Shown: positions 40,849 through 50,124 of the stretch, piece after piece
How positions within the stretch are numbered: position 1 is the stretch's first letter
Layout of the letters: every line of letters begins with the position of its first letter
Assembly (NCBI GenBank): GCA_900768185.1
Contig: CAAGCB010000044.1
Coordinates: 62,001-126,000 of the forward strand
Reading direction: 5' to 3'
DNA length: 64,000 nucleotides
Source of the DNA: Alphaproteobacteria bacterium
GTDB taxonomy: Bacteria > Pseudomonadota > Alphaproteobacteria > CAAGCB01 > CAG-977
Position numbers and translations under genes: made by a program
The notes under the pieces: generated by a model
What the model saw: only the letters and a program-made list of their open reading frames with translations
What the model was told of the DNA's origin: nothing
Database searches by the model: none

Positions 40849-42290
40849 TTGTCAGCCTCGTGTTTCAATATGTAATAGGACAGGGGGACGAAAGCCATGT
40901 TGTCGGCGGGATTTTCGTGTCCCGTCAGTTCTTTGATCCATTTTTCGACGGTCAAAAGCGTGATCGGAACGGTTTCGACACGCACCAGAGCCGATCCTTT
41001 TGTTAACGCGATCCGGCGCGCCTGTTCCAATCTGGCGTTAATCGCCGCGCGATGAAAATTATCGGCGATGTGAACGTCGGGACGAATGACCTGTTCGGGT
41101 TTGGGCAGGGATTTGTCGTCCGTTCCGTCGACATAAATCAGCCCGCGCGCGTTCAGTTCGTCGACAAAAGGTTTCAGCCGCGACGCAGGCAGGGAAAATG
41201 TTTCGTTCGGCGATGCCGCGACGCCGATAAAAGCGACGTCGCGTCCCAATACTTTGTGCAGACGTTTGCGGTTTTCGTGTTCGGGCAGTCCCGATACCAA
41301 TCCCAAAGGTCCGGGATCCGTGTCCGGAAAAACGCCCTGTTGCATCGGCAGGTTCAACAGGGTTTCATGCCCTGTTTCCCGCGCGTTTTCGATATATTTT
41401 TTCAAATCGTGCGCGTAGGGGCTGAACGACAGCGACACAACGTCGGGCAAAGTGTTGATGGCGGCTTCGGTCGCATTCGCGCGCTTGCCCAATCCCGTGA
41501 ACAAAACCGCGATGTACGGTCCGGCGGGGGGAATCGCCAGCGGTTTGGAATAGGCGGAAAAAGGCGTGTTCGCTTTCGTTTTTACGGGCAGGAGGACGCC
41601 GTGCGACTTTTGGCGCAATTCGGGCAGGGGATCAATGATGGACAGCGGCACCGCATTGGCGGGTGCGCCTTTTTTGATGGATCCGAAATCGGGCAGGGAA
41701 GACATAAATTCGCCCTGAATCAAATTCGGCTGCATATTGTCGCGATATACGGCGGCGACAGGCTCTTTCGTTTGTTTCGCGGGAAGGGCGGCGGTCGGTT
41801 TTTCATCAAGGGCGGGAACGGCGGCGTTTTCGTTTTCGCCGTCCTGCTTGAACGCCGCCAGAGCGTTTTCCAAATCGTTCAGCACCTGCCGTTTTTTATT
41901 TTCCAACTCGGTGCGCTCTTTTTCCAGAGAATCGATTTCATCGATTTTTTTTTGCGCCGCGGCGTCCTGTTGTTCATGCAAATCGCGCACCTGTTGAGAC
42001 AGAGCGGCGGGCGGATTGTCCGCCTGTGTTTCGGTCGCGGCGTTTTTTTCGCGTTCCCTGATTTCGGGCGGTTGCGGGTTCAGCAGGGAAACGCGCGTCA
42101 TTCTGTCCGCCGTTGTCAGGTAAAACGTCGCCGTCGCCGGCAAGACGCGTAAAAAGTCGATGTAAAAGCCGTATCCCGCCCAGCCGCAGGACAGCGCCGC
42201 CAGAACGGCGACCGTCGCAAAGGCTTTTTTTCTGCCTTTGTTCAGCCCCGTTCCGGAAAAAGGCGACGGTTCGCGGTCGGATACGGTCAT
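40845..42290 (-). CDS. YibQ-like divergent polysaccharide deacetylase family protein, catalytic motifs lost
   Basis: A 481-aa envelope protein: cytoplasmic start, one transmembrane helix (about residues 24-43), coiled coil (about 100-150), linker, and a divergent deacetylase domain (about 260-475). Family members have a VIDDxG motif, an NHMGS motif and a later DD. Here these read VLFTGLG, GVAASPNE and IADNF, so all metal ligands are gone. Structural positions such as GHETLLNLPMQ and SPYAHDLKKYIENA are kept. It probably binds rather than cleaves a polymer. The place between ctpA and rppH is conserved in Alphaproteobacteria. Stop and start codons overlap those of its neighbours. Confidence 0.75.
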   Translation of the reverse strand: MTVSDREPSPFSGTGLNKGRKKAFATVAVLAALSCGWAGYGFYIDFLRVLPATATFYLTTADRMTRVSLLNPQPPEIREREKNAATETQADNPPAALSQQVRDLHEQQDAAAQKKIDEIDSLEKERTELENKKRQVLNDLENALAAFKQDGENENAAVPALDEKPTAALPAKQTKEPVAAVYRDNMQPNLIQGEFMSSLPDFGSIKKGAPANAVPLSIIDPLPELRQKSHGVLLPVKTKANTPFSAYSKPLAIPPAGPYIAVLFTGLGKRANATEAAINTLPDVVSLSFSPYAHDLKKYIENARETGHETLLNLPMQQGVFPDTDPGPLGLVSGLPEHENRKRLHKVLGRDVAFIGVAASPNETFSLPASRLKPFVDELNARGLIYVDGTDDKSLPKPEQVIRPDVHIADNFHRAAINARLEQARRIALTKGSALVRVETVPITLLTVEKWIKELTGHENPADNMAFVPLSYYILKHEADK

Positions 42291-43651
42291 TTTTCCTGCC
42301 TCGACTGATAAATTCCCATCGCTTTGACGATGTCTATGGCGCGGTCAAGCTGATAGTCTTCGAATTTCTTTTCGTCTTTGTTTTTTTCATCGAACGGGTC
42401 GGGCGTTTTGGTTTTCTTCCCGTTCTTTTCCTTCAGCGTTTTCGATTTTCCGGATTTGGATTTTTCGTCGTCCTGTTTTGCCAGAGCGTTTGAAAACGCC
42501 GCTTCGGCGAAATCGTCGGAACGCACCGCCAGATATTCGACGCGGGCGGGCGGGATTTCGATGTCGGGTTCGATGCCTTTCGCCTGAATGGAACGCCCCG
42601 ACGGCGTGTAATAACGCGCGGTCGTCAGACGAATCGCGCCGAATCCCGATACGGGGATAACGGTTTGAACGGATCCCTTGCCGAACGAACGCATGCCGAC
42701 GACGACGGCGCGTTTGTGATCCTGCAACGCGCCCGCGACGATTTCGGCGGCGGAGGCGGATCCTTCGTTAATCAGCACGACAATCGGTTTGTCGGCGGTG
42801 ATGTCGCCCTTCGTCGCGCTGTAACGCTGGGTCTCTTCGGCGCGGCGGGGGCGCGTTGAAACGATTTCGCCTTCGTTTAAAAACAAATCGGCGACGGAAA
42901 CCGCCTGATCCAGCAGTCCGCCGGGATTGTTGCGCAAATCCAGAACGTAGCCGGACAGTTCCGCGTTGTCTTTTTGGATTTTTTCAATCGCCTTTTTTAC
43001 GTCGTCGGTCGTCGTTTCGGAAAACGACGAAATGCGGACATAGCCGACGGCGGGGTCTTTGTCTTCGGTCTTGACGGAACGGATTTTGATATTGTCGCGC
43101 ACCAAGGTGACGTCAAACGGTTCCTTGTTTTTGCGGCGCACGGTCAGCTTGACTTTCGATTTGACGGGACCGCGCATTTTTTCAACGGCGTCCGTCAGCG
43201 TTTCGCCCAGAACGGTCGTGCCGTCGATGTGCGTGATATAGTCACCCGCCTGAATGCCGGCTTTGAACGCTGGGGTGTCGTCAATCGGGGAAATGACTTT
43301 GATGAAGCCGTTGTCCATTGTGACTTCGATGCCCAGTCCGCCGAATTCGCCCTTGGTTTGTTCGCGCATGTCCTTGAACGTGTCGGCGTCCAGATAGGAC
43401 GAATGCGGATCCAGCGACGACAGCATGCCGTTGATCGCGTATTCGATCAGTTTGTCTTCGGAAACGTCTTCGACATAGTCCGTTTTGGCGCGTTTCAGCG
43501 TTTCGCTGAAAATATTCAGATATTTATAGGTCGCCGCCGCTTTTTCGGCGGGCGAACGCGCGTCCTCTTTTTTTCTGGCGTCGGCGAACGCGGGCTGCGC
43601 CAGCGTCAGCAAAGCCGCCAAAGGCAACAGCGTCAAAGCGAAACGATTCAT
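42287..43651 (-). CDS. ctpA: Carboxy-terminal processing protease (S41)
   Basis: Periplasmic Ser/Lys protease that trims envelope proteins and murein hydrolases. The 454-aa precursor has a Sec signal (residues 1-23, cleavage near AFA), the SSLDPHSSYLD motif near 77, a PDZ domain (GFIKVISPIDDTPAFKAGIQAGDYITHIDG, about 115-150), the catalytic region INEGSASAAEIVAGALQDHKRAVVVG with Ser and, 25 residues on, Lys in FGKGSVQ. The tail is Lys-rich and charged. I chose ATG 43651 after AAAGGAC. In other alphaproteobacteria CtpA acts with EnvC-like factors encoded beside it, as here. Confidence 0.94.
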   Translation of the reverse strand: MNRFALTLLPLAALLTLAQPAFADARKKEDARSPAEKAAATYKYLNIFSETLKRAKTDYVEDVSEDKLIEYAINGMLSSLDPHSSYLDADTFKDMREQTKGEFGGLGIEVTMDNGFIKVISPIDDTPAFKAGIQAGDYITHIDGTTVLGETLTDAVEKMRGPVKSKVKLTVRRKNKEPFDVTLVRDNIKIRSVKTEDKDPAVGYVRISSFSETTTDDVKKAIEKIQKDNAELSGYVLDLRNNPGGLLDQAVSVADLFLNEGEIVSTRPRRAEETQRYSATKGDITADKPIVVLINEGSASAAEIVAGALQDHKRAVVVGMRSFGKGSVQTVIPVSGFGAIRLTTARYYTPSGRSIQAKGIEPDIEIPPARVEYLAVRSDDFAEAAFSNALAKQDDEKSKSGKSKTLKEKNGKKTKTPDPFDEKNKDEKKFEDYQLDRAIDIVKAMGIYQSRQEK

Positions 43652-43662
43652 GTTTTTGTCCT

Positions 43663-44829
43663 TTACCCTTTGTTTTTGCCGCTCAGCCACCCCGCGGGAT
43701 TGATCGGCTGACCGTTTTTCCTCAGTTCAATATACAACGTCGGTTTTGATTGCGCCACCATTATTCCGACGGGTTCGCCCGCCAGCAGCGTTTGACCGAC
43801 GGACGTGTCCAGCCGTCCCATTCCCGCCAGCAACGTGTGGTAGCCGTCGCCGTGTTCGATGATGATCAGCTGACCGTATCCGCGGAACGGTCCGGCGAAC
43901 AGAACCGTGCCGTCATAGGGGGAAATGACCTGCGCGCCCGCGCGGGTGCGGACGACGACGCCTTTTGATGTCGCGCCCGATTCGGTCGGATCGCCGAATT
44001 TTTTAATGACGCTTCCCTTGACGGGATAAGGAATGCGTCCGCGCGCCGCCATAAACGAACTCGTCGGAATTTCGGATTTCGGCGTGTTTTTGACGCGGCG
44101 TTTGCTCTCAGCTTCCAATTTTGCCAACAGATCTTTCAGATTGTCCGCCTGCTTCGCCAGATTTTCGGCTTTGGCTTTCGCGCGCGAGCTTTCGCTGGCG
44201 AAAGCGGTCTGCAACTGCGATTTTTTCTGAATCAGCGCGTTCATGCCGCGCCGTTTTTCGTTCAGCCGTTTCGCCAAAGTTTTGATTTGGGCGTATTGCG
44301 CGCGGATCGCCGTTGTCAGACTGGCGATTTTTGTCAGATCCTTGCGCAACCCTTCGGTCGAATATTCCAACCGCGGAACGGCTTCGCGCAACAAAAGCGC
44401 GCTGCGCAAAGTGTCTTGCGGCGGCAGAGGCTGGGCGATTAACGCTTCCGTCGGTTTGAACGCCAGCGATTGCAGCGCCGCCAGAACGCGGGTGCGTTGG
44501 GCGCGGCGGACTTCCAGCCGGTTTTTCATCAGTTCCTGTTGTGCTTCCAATTCTCCGAGCTTGTCTTCCAGCTTATCCAGACTTTCTTCCTGTTCCTGAA
44601 TGGATTCGGCGGCGGCAACCATTTTGCGCTGAACGTCGGCGATTTCTTTTTTGACGCCCTGCGCTTTTTCGCGCATTTTCAAATGTTCCCGTCGCGCCTG
44701 CCGGATTTCGCTGTTCACGCGGGACAGTTCGGATTTCGCCGCGTCGGGCGATTTCGCCGCGTACGAAAAGGACGGCGGAACCGTTCCCGCCGCGAAAATC
44801 AGCAAAAACAGTCCCGCCGCCCTTTTCAA
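43663..44829 (-). CDS. envC: Murein hydrolase activator EnvC-like, coiled coil plus LytM domain
   Basis: A 388-aa periplasmic protein. Signal peptide about residues 1-24, long coiled coil about 28-250, and a C-terminal LytM (M23) domain: IPYPVKGSVIKKFGDP, APFRGYGQL-type loop (VLFAGPFRGYGQLIIIEHGDGYHTLLAGM) and PTLYIELRKNGQPINPAGWL. The first His and Asp ligands of active M23 peptidases are not evident (GVVVRTRAGAQV where GIDI is expected), so it is probably an activator of amidases at the division site rather than a hydrolase. It lies between gpmI and ctpA in one minus-strand operon. Confidence 0.88.
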   Translation of the reverse strand: MKRAAGLFLLIFAAGTVPPSFSYAAKSPDAAKSELSRVNSEIRQARREHLKMREKAQGVKKEIADVQRKMVAAAESIQEQEESLDKLEDKLGELEAQQELMKNRLEVRRAQRTRVLAALQSLAFKPTEALIAQPLPPQDTLRSALLLREAVPRLEYSTEGLRKDLTKIASLTTAIRAQYAQIKTLAKRLNEKRRGMNALIQKKSQLQTAFASESSRAKAKAENLAKQADNLKDLLAKLEAESKRRVKNTPKSEIPTSSFMAARGRIPYPVKGSVIKKFGDPTESGATSKGVVVRTRAGAQVISPYDGTVLFAGPFRGYGQLIIIEHGDGYHTLLAGMGRLDTSVGQTLLAGEPVGIMVAQSKPTLYIELRKNGQPINPAGWLSGKNKG

Positions 44830-44842
44830 AGTCTTGTCCCGC

Positions 44843-46384
44843 TTATTTAACCAGCAGGGACTTGCCCGTCATTTCCGCGGGTTGGTCGATGTGCAGCAAC
44901 TGCAACAGCGTCGGCGCCAGATCCGCCAGACGACCGCCGTCGCGCAGTTTGAATCCGTTTTTGTCGTTGAACAGAACGGCGGGAACTTTGAACGTCGTGT
45001 GCGCGGTGTAGGGCGCGCCCGTTTTTTCGTCCTTCATCAATTCGCAGTTGCCGTGGTCGGCTGTCACCAGCATTACGCCGCCCGCGTTTTTAATAGCTTC
45101 TTCCAGCCGTCCCAGACATTTGTCGACGGCTTCGGCGGCTTTGATCGCGGCGGGCAGAATGCCCGTGTGACCGACCATGTCGCCGTTGGCGAAGTTCACG
45201 ATGATGACGTCGAATTTTCCCGCGTCGATCGAATCGACCAAAGCGTCGCAAACCTCGAACGCGCTCATTTCGGGCTTCAAGTCATAGGTGGCGACTTTGG
45301 GCGACGGGATCAAAATGCGTTCTTCGCCTTTGAACAGGCGTTCTTCGCCCCCGTTGAAAAAGAACGTGACGTGCGCGTATTTTTCGGTTTCCGCGATGCG
45401 CAGTTGCGTCAATCCGGCTTTGGACACGACTTCGCCAAAGATGTTTTCCAGTTTTTCGGGCGGAAAGATCGGCGCGACGAAACGGTCGTGGTCGACGGAA
45501 TACTGCGTCATGCCGACAACGGCGGCAAATTCTACCGTTTTGGTTCTTTTCATCTTGTCAAACTGTTTGTCCGCCAGCGCGTACATGATTTCGCGGGCGC
45601 GGTCGGAACGGAAGTTCGCGAACAAAATGCCGTCGCCGTCGTTCATGCCTTTGTAATCGCCGATGACGGTCGGCAGGACGAATTCGTCGTAGACCTTTTT
45701 GGCATAGGACGATTCGATCGCTTCTTCGGCGGTCGCGGCGGTTTCGCCTTTGCCGCACATCAGCGCGTTGAACGCCAGTTCGATGCGTTCCCAACGGTTG
45801 TCGCGATCCATGGCGTAATAACGCCCCGATACGGTCGCGATTTTAACGCCCGCCATGTCTTTGGTCTTTTCCTCAAATTCCTTGACGTAGCCCGACGCCG
45901 AATCGGGCGGCACGTCGCGCCCGTCCAGAAAAGCGTGGACGGCGACGGGAATCTCCGCGTCGCTGAGGATTTTCGCCAAAGCGATGATGTGGTTCATGTG
46001 GGAATGAACGCCGCCGGGGCTCATCAGCCCCATCAAATGACACGTTCCCTTGGACGCCGTCAGCTTTTCGATCAGATTGACGACGGCGGGACGTTTTGCC
46101 AGCGAACCGTCGGCGCAAGCCTGATCGATTTTCGGCAGATCCTGCATCACGACGCGACCGGCGCCGATGTTCATGTGACCGACTTCGGAATTGCCCATCT
46201 GACCCGCGGGCAGACCGACGTCCAAGCCCGACGTGGCGATCAGCGTGTTCGGGCAGGTCGCGACCAGATTGTGCCAGTTCGGGGTGTTCCCCAGTTCGAT
46301 GGCGTTGTTGTCTTTGCTGTCGCGATGTCCCCAGCCGTCCAGAATGCACAGCATGACGGGACGAGGTCTTTTGGTTTCTTCCAT
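44843..46384 (-). CDS. gpmI: 2,3-bisphosphoglycerate-independent phosphoglycerate mutase
   Basis: Glycolytic mutase interconverting 3- and 2-phosphoglycerate, manganese-dependent. The 513-aa protein shows PVMLCILDGWGHRD at the start, MGNSEVGHMNIGAGRVV near residue 60 with the phospho-acceptor Ser, HAFLDGRDVPP near 125, and the C-terminal metal ligands in GDMVGHTG and VTADHGNCE. ATG 46384 is 10 nt behind GGAG; a TTG at 46393 is too close. First gene of the gpmI-envC-ctpA-yibQ-rppH operon, an order kept across many Alphaproteobacteria. Confidence 0.96.
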   Translation of the reverse strand: MEETKRPRPVMLCILDGWGHRDSKDNNAIELGNTPNWHNLVATCPNTLIATSGLDVGLPAGQMGNSEVGHMNIGAGRVVMQDLPKIDQACADGSLAKRPAVVNLIEKLTASKGTCHLMGLMSPGGVHSHMNHIIALAKILSDAEIPVAVHAFLDGRDVPPDSASGYVKEFEEKTKDMAGVKIATVSGRYYAMDRDNRWERIELAFNALMCGKGETAATAEEAIESSYAKKVYDEFVLPTVIGDYKGMNDGDGILFANFRSDRAREIMYALADKQFDKMKRTKTVEFAAVVGMTQYSVDHDRFVAPIFPPEKLENIFGEVVSKAGLTQLRIAETEKYAHVTFFFNGGEERLFKGEERILIPSPKVATYDLKPEMSAFEVCDALVDSIDAGKFDVIIVNFANGDMVGHTGILPAAIKAAEAVDKCLGRLEEAIKNAGGVMLVTADHGNCELMKDEKTGAPYTAHTTFKVPAVLFNDKNGFKLRDGGRLADLAPTLLQLLHIDQPAEMTGKSLLVK

Positions 46385-46709
46385 TGGTTTCAAGCTCCGT
46401 TAAAAAACAAAAATCGAAGTTAATATAATACAAAACTTTGCGTTTGCCACTGTGAAAAATGGTCGAGGGCGATTTTGTTTGAGAAGATTCCGGAAATTTG
46501 ATTGTCTGATCGCGAGTTCGGAAAAAACAAACTTCGGGCGGCGGAAATCTGAAAAAAAACAAGTCGTTTCGCGTATGGCGGCGGCGTTCGTCAATAAAGA
46601 ACATCGCGCTTTACGCCGGTGTATCTTTTGTTTTAGTTTGAAAAATAAAACATTGCAGTCGGACGGAACACGTTTTATCATTAAAAAACAGATCAGTGAT
46701 GGAGGGAAT
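46385..46709. other. Non-coding divergent region between gpmI and irr
   Basis: 325 bp, noticeably AT-rich. A TATAAT is seen at about 46424-46429 on the plus strand without a clear -35. No RNA gene, palindromic Fur box or convincing ORF; an in-frame extension of irr back to 46452 has no ribosome site and no family similarity. Confidence 0.5.
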
Positions 46710-47117
46710 ATGAAATCTGAACGACCTTACGCGTGGACGGTTGAAATATTGCGCCGCGCCCATTTGCGACCGACGTGCCAGCGCATGGGCTTGGTCAAAT
46801 TGTTGTTCGGGAACGGCAACCGTCATATTTGCGCCGAGGATTTGTATAAAGAAGCCAGAAAAAAAAGCATGAGTTTGTCGCTGGCGACCGTCTACAATAC
46901 GTTGAATCAATTCAAGGAATCGGGACTGCTGCAAGAAATTTTGACCGGTAGCGGCAAAACGTATTACGATACGAATCTGACGCCGCATTATCATGTGTTC
47001 CGCGAACGCGACGGGATTGTCGAAGACGTTCCCGACAGCATGATCACGGTTTCGCTGGCGGACGAGTTTTTAATGAAAAACAGCGTAAAATCGATTGATG
47101 TCATCGTGCGCATGTAA
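46710..47117 (+). CDS. irr: Fur-family iron response regulator Irr
   Basis: A 135-aa DNA-binding regulator. The winged helix is visible as LRRAHLRPTCQRMGLVKLLFGNGNRHICAEDLYKEARKKSMSLSLATVYNTLNQFKESGLL (about residues 12-72 in order), and the dimerisation domain carries HYHVF near 92 with the family Asp-Ile-x-V end (SIDVIVRM). The RPT-QR start and G-N-R-H-I motif match Irr better than Fur, Zur or PerR. In rhizobia Irr senses heme availability and represses heme synthesis and iron storage. GGAGGG is immediately upstream of ATG 46710. It is monocistronic. Confidence 0.85.
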   Translation: MKSERPYAWTVEILRRAHLRPTCQRMGLVKLLFGNGNRHICAEDLYKEARKKSMSLSLATVYNTLNQFKESGLLQEILTGSGKTYYDTNLTPHYHVFRERDGIVEDVPDSMITVSLADEFLMKNSVKSIDVIVRM

Positions 47118-47164
47118 ATAAAAAACAAATGCGGCAACCGGAGGGATTCTTTCCCCGCCGTTTT

Positions 47165-47641
47165 TTATTCAAACACTTCTTTGTCGTAGACGCCCCAGAG
47201 CTTCGCGCGGAACACCCAGCCTTGAAAATCGCCGAATTCGACTTTGCACAGCGCGATGTCGGCGGGACAGAGCGCCAGCCGTCCGACGGCGCCTTTTTCT
47301 ATTTTCGCCAGCGGTCGCGAATCCGCTGCCGCGGCGCGCAGCAATTCGCCGTTTTCTTTCATGCGCACGGTGCGCCGTCCCGACAACATCGGCTGATAAA
47401 TCCAACCTTCGCGTCCGTCGTAATCCCTGACGCGACGCCATGTTTCAAATTCGTTGATGATTTCAACGGGCAGATCGCTTTTCAGATATACCCATTCGAC
47501 GGGATAACGAAACCCCGGTCCCGTTCGCAGATTGACCTGATTCGAACGCAGGGAAACAAAACGCGGCAGGGGCAATCCCGATTGCGCGCGCGCCGCCGGA
47601 CAAAACGCCAGCCACAAAGCCAGAAAAACAATCAGCGGCAT
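47165..47641 (-). CDS. Secreted SH3-domain protein
   Basis: A 158-aa protein with a Sec signal peptide (residues 1-19, cleavage after ARA) and two bacterial SH3-like segments: VNLRTGPGFRYPVEWVYLKSDLPVEII and W-RRVRDYDGREGWIYQPML form the first (about 35-85), and a second degenerate unit covers about 95-155 (VKV EFGDFQGWVFRAKLWGVY). This is the alphaproteobacterial COG3807 type and probably binds cell-wall peptides in the periplasm. It is 14 bp from dut on the same strand and convergent with irr. No enzymatic domain is attached. Confidence 0.82.
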   Translation of the reverse strand: MPLIVFLALWLAFCPAARAQSGLPLPRFVSLRSNQVNLRTGPGFRYPVEWVYLKSDLPVEIINEFETWRRVRDYDGREGWIYQPMLSGRRTVRMKENGELLRAAAADSRPLAKIEKGAVGRLALCPADIALCKVEFGDFQGWVFRAKLWGVYDKEVFE

Positions 47642-47655
47642 ATCGGCTCTTTCCG

Positions 47656-48105
47656 TTAAACGCCCGTCGAACCGAAACCGCCCGCCCCGCGCCGCGTCGC
47701 GCCGAGCGCGTCAATTTCGCTCCATTGCGCCCGAATAACGGGGGCGATGACCATTTGCGCGATTCGCATGCCGCGCTTTAGCAAAAACACTTTGTCGCCG
47801 GTGTTGTGCAGAACGACGAAAATTTCGCCGCGGTAGTCGGCATCAATCGTGCCGGGGGAGTTGAGGACGACGACGCCCTCTTTCCACGCCAGCCCCGAAC
47901 GGCTGCGGATTTGCGCTTCAAATCCCGACGGCAGGGCGATCGAAATGCCCGTCGACACTTTTTCGCGCCCGCCCGGAGGGATCGTCATCGCGGACGGAAT
48001 CGCCGCGTATAAATCCATGCCGGCGGATTCTTCGGTCGCGTAGGACGGCAAAGGCAAATCGGTTGCGGACGGGTTGCGGAATACGGGAATTCGGATCGTG
48101 TTCAT
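47656..48105 (-). CDS. dut: dUTP diphosphatase
   Basis: Hydrolyses dUTP to dUMP, preventing uracil incorporation and feeding thymidylate synthesis. The 149-aa trimeric enzyme has all five motifs: AGMDLYA near 29, RSRSGLAWK near 68, the Tyr/Asp loop GTIDADYRGEI near 84, KRGMRIAQMVI near 109, and the C-terminal RGAGGFGSTG. The length is standard. ATG 48105 follows AAGGAAAAG. Minus strand, upstream of the SH3 gene. Confidence 0.97.
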   Translation of the reverse strand: MNTIRIPVFRNPSATDLPLPSYATEESAGMDLYAAIPSAMTIPPGGREKVSTGISIALPSGFEAQIRSRSGLAWKEGVVVLNSPGTIDADYRGEIFVVLHNTGDKVFLLKRGMRIAQMVIAPVIRAQWSEIDALGATRRGAGGFGSTGV

Positions 48106-48210
48106 GCGGAATCTTTTCCTTGGTTTTTGTGGTGGATTTTTATCATGAAAAGATTTATAAACAATAAATATTTCAGGTGTCGTTTGTCGTCAGCAAGGGA
48201 CAAAATTATC

Positions 48211-48741
48211 GTGAAGCGTGAATTTCTATCCGCTGTAATCGTCGCTTTTCTGGGTATGACCGCCAACGCGTCCGCGTTCGGTTTGACGGCGGATCAAATG
48301 TACCGGAATCTGATTCAAACGGAAAAAAGCGGCGGTCGCGCATCGACGGGCGAACCGTTGTTGTCTTTTAAAAAAGCCGAATCGAAACCCGAGGAAATCT
48401 GGCGCGAAAAGAAGGCGATTTTTGAACGCAAAATGCCGCAGCCCGACGATTTCAGCGACGCTTACGATTGGAAAAAAATCGTCGTCGCCGTGAAAAAAGG
48501 CAACGTCACGCCGTTCGACGTGGACGAAATCCGCCGCCAATCCGAACGCGAAAACGTCGAAGCGATCGAATTGCTGGCGTGGATGTACGCCACGGGAACG
48601 GGATTGCGTCAGGATTTGCCGAAATCGTACGCGTATTACATGCAGGCGGCGCAAATGGGCGTGGCGTCGGCTTACGACAACGTGCGCGCCGTGTATCAGG
48701 CGATGAATCCGGCGCAGCGCGAAGCTCTGTCAGCGTTTTAA
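48211..48741 (+). CDS. Secreted Sel1-repeat protein
   Basis: A 176-aa protein with a signal peptide (KREFLSAVIVAFLGMTANASA, cleavage before FGLTAD) and one clear Sel1/TPR-like unit near the C-terminus (NVEAIELLAWMYATGTGLRQDLPKSYAYYMQAAQMG), followed by a half repeat. I chose GTG 48211, 10 nt after AAGGGA, because it puts the signal peptide at the N-terminus; an ATG at 48145 would add 22 charged residues. Sel1 proteins scaffold protein interactions in the periplasm. Its stop overlaps the stop of the convergent neighbour. Confidence 0.7.
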   Translation: MKREFLSAVIVAFLGMTANASAFGLTADQMYRNLIQTEKSGGRASTGEPLLSFKKAESKPEEIWREKKAIFERKMPQPDDFSDAYDWKKIVVAVKKGNVTPFDVDEIRRQSERENVEAIELLAWMYATGTGLRQDLPKSYAYYMQAAQMGVASAYDNVRAVYQAMNPAQREALSAF

Positions 48742-50054
48742 TTTGATCCGGCGATGATCCAAAATCGTGCGGCTAACGCCGCCGCGACAATCAGGGCGAA
48801 CGGCACGATTTTTTTCAACGCGCCGCGTTTTGTCGTCAGGCGCGCGGCGAAAGTGCGGCTTTTCAACAGCGGTTCAATCGCGGCGAAGTCGTTTTGAAAC
48901 GCCGCCGCTTTTTTATTGCCGATTTCCAGTCGTTCCGCTTGCGCTTCGTTCAATCCGAACGCTTGTTTGAACCGTTCCGCGTCGTCGGATTCTGACGGGA
49001 AGGCTCCTTTGTCGGCGAAGTCCGCCAGATCTTCGACGGCGCTTTGCCATGCGGTCGGTCGGTGTTCACGCGGGCAAAGGCTGTTCGCGGCGGTCAGGGC
49101 GAAAACGGCGACGCGCAGGGAAAGCGGAACGTCAAAACCGCGTTCAATCAGTTTTTCCGTCATAAAAATCAGTCGGTCGGCGGGGGGAAAATCCGCGCAT
49201 TCGTCCAGCATGTTCGAAATTTCGCGCGCGGGGAAAAGCGGCGGCGCGAATCCCGAAGTCAAAATCGCGGAAACGATTTTCCGATCGTCGCGTTCCAACG
49301 CGCCGACGGCGACCGCGGCGGCGAAGCGCCGTTCGTCATGATTTAAAACGGCGCAAAACGGGGGGGCGGAAAACCAAAGCGTTCCGTTTTCGTCCGCGCG
49401 GCAGACCTCGATGGTCGGAACGGCGGCGAATCCGTCGCGTAAAATCATCAGGACGACGGAACGAACCAGAGCTTTCGCCGTTGTTTCCGGAACGGGGGAG
49501 GCGGCGATCGACGATAATCCGGAAACGGGCAAAAGGGCGAGCGTGTCCTTGGTCGTCCGCGTCCAGTCCGGAAGAACGGCTTTGACAAATCCGTCCGCGT
49601 AAAACGCGTCGTCGATTCTCGCCAAAATGGCGCCGGTCAGCCGGCAATCCCCCGCTTCGTTCAGCAGGTTTTCAAATTCGTCCGTTTTTGCGGCGAGGCG
49701 GGGGCGCTTTTTTGCCGCGGCGCAATACAGCCGCATCAATTCGGGCAAGCCGAACGCGTTGTCCTGTTTCGCCGATTCTTGCGCGGAAACAATCGTGCGG
49801 GCGATCGCCGCGGCGTGTTTTCCGTCCGTCAAGTCGGGATAAAGCGCAAAGAAAAACAAAGCCGCTTTTTCAACGGGGGACGCCGTCGCGACCAGTTCGC
49901 GCAGGGCGTCGTCCGCAGGAAAAAAAACGGTTCCGTCCGTCAAACCGAGGGCGTCAAATCGCTTTAACCGACGGCGAAACGCGGTTTCGACGGACGAACG
50001 GAACGGAAAAAACGGCAAGCGCGCCTCCTTCTTCGGATAAAACGGGCGTATCAT
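48738..50054 (-). CDS. Unrecognised tail-anchored protein
   Basis: A 438-aa protein I do not recognise. There is no signal peptide. The body is mainly helical with many Ala/Asp/Phe residues, and one hydrophobic helix at the very C-terminus (about residues 416-434, IVPFALIVAAALAARFW) suggests a tail anchor with the bulk in the cytoplasm. No catalytic motif is evident. I chose ATG 50054 (MIRPFYPKKEARL), 9 nt behind GAAGGAGG-like sequence being absent, so the start is uncertain; longer forms would run into the divergent gene. Codon use matches the window, so it is probably a native gene. Confidence 0.6.
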   Translation of the reverse strand: MIRPFYPKKEARLPFFPFRSSVETAFRRRLKRFDALGLTDGTVFFPADDALRELVATASPVEKAALFFFALYPDLTDGKHAAAIARTIVSAQESAKQDNAFGLPELMRLYCAAAKKRPRLAAKTDEFENLLNEAGDCRLTGAILARIDDAFYADGFVKAVLPDWTRTTKDTLALLPVSGLSSIAASPVPETTAKALVRSVVLMILRDGFAAVPTIEVCRADENGTLWFSAPPFCAVLNHDERRFAAAVAVGALERDDRKIVSAILTSGFAPPLFPAREISNMLDECADFPPADRLIFMTEKLIERGFDVPLSLRVAVFALTAANSLCPREHRPTAWQSAVEDLADFADKGAFPSESDDAERFKQAFGLNEAQAERLEIGNKKAAAFQNDFAAIEPLLKSRTFAARLTTKRGALKKIVPFALIVAAALAARFWIIAGSN

Positions 50055-50124
50055 AGCGGATAATTCGCGTTCGGGCAGTATTTTTCTGGTGAGAAGTTCC
50101 GAAAAATGGTGTAAGAATGGAAAT

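Noticed and set aside
44651..46423. 590-codon plus-strand open frame opposite envC and gpmI
   Set aside because: Antisense of two conserved genes; no start signal.
46452..46709. N-terminal extension of Irr by 86 residues
   Set aside because: No family similarity and no ribosome site; a strong one precedes ATG 46710.
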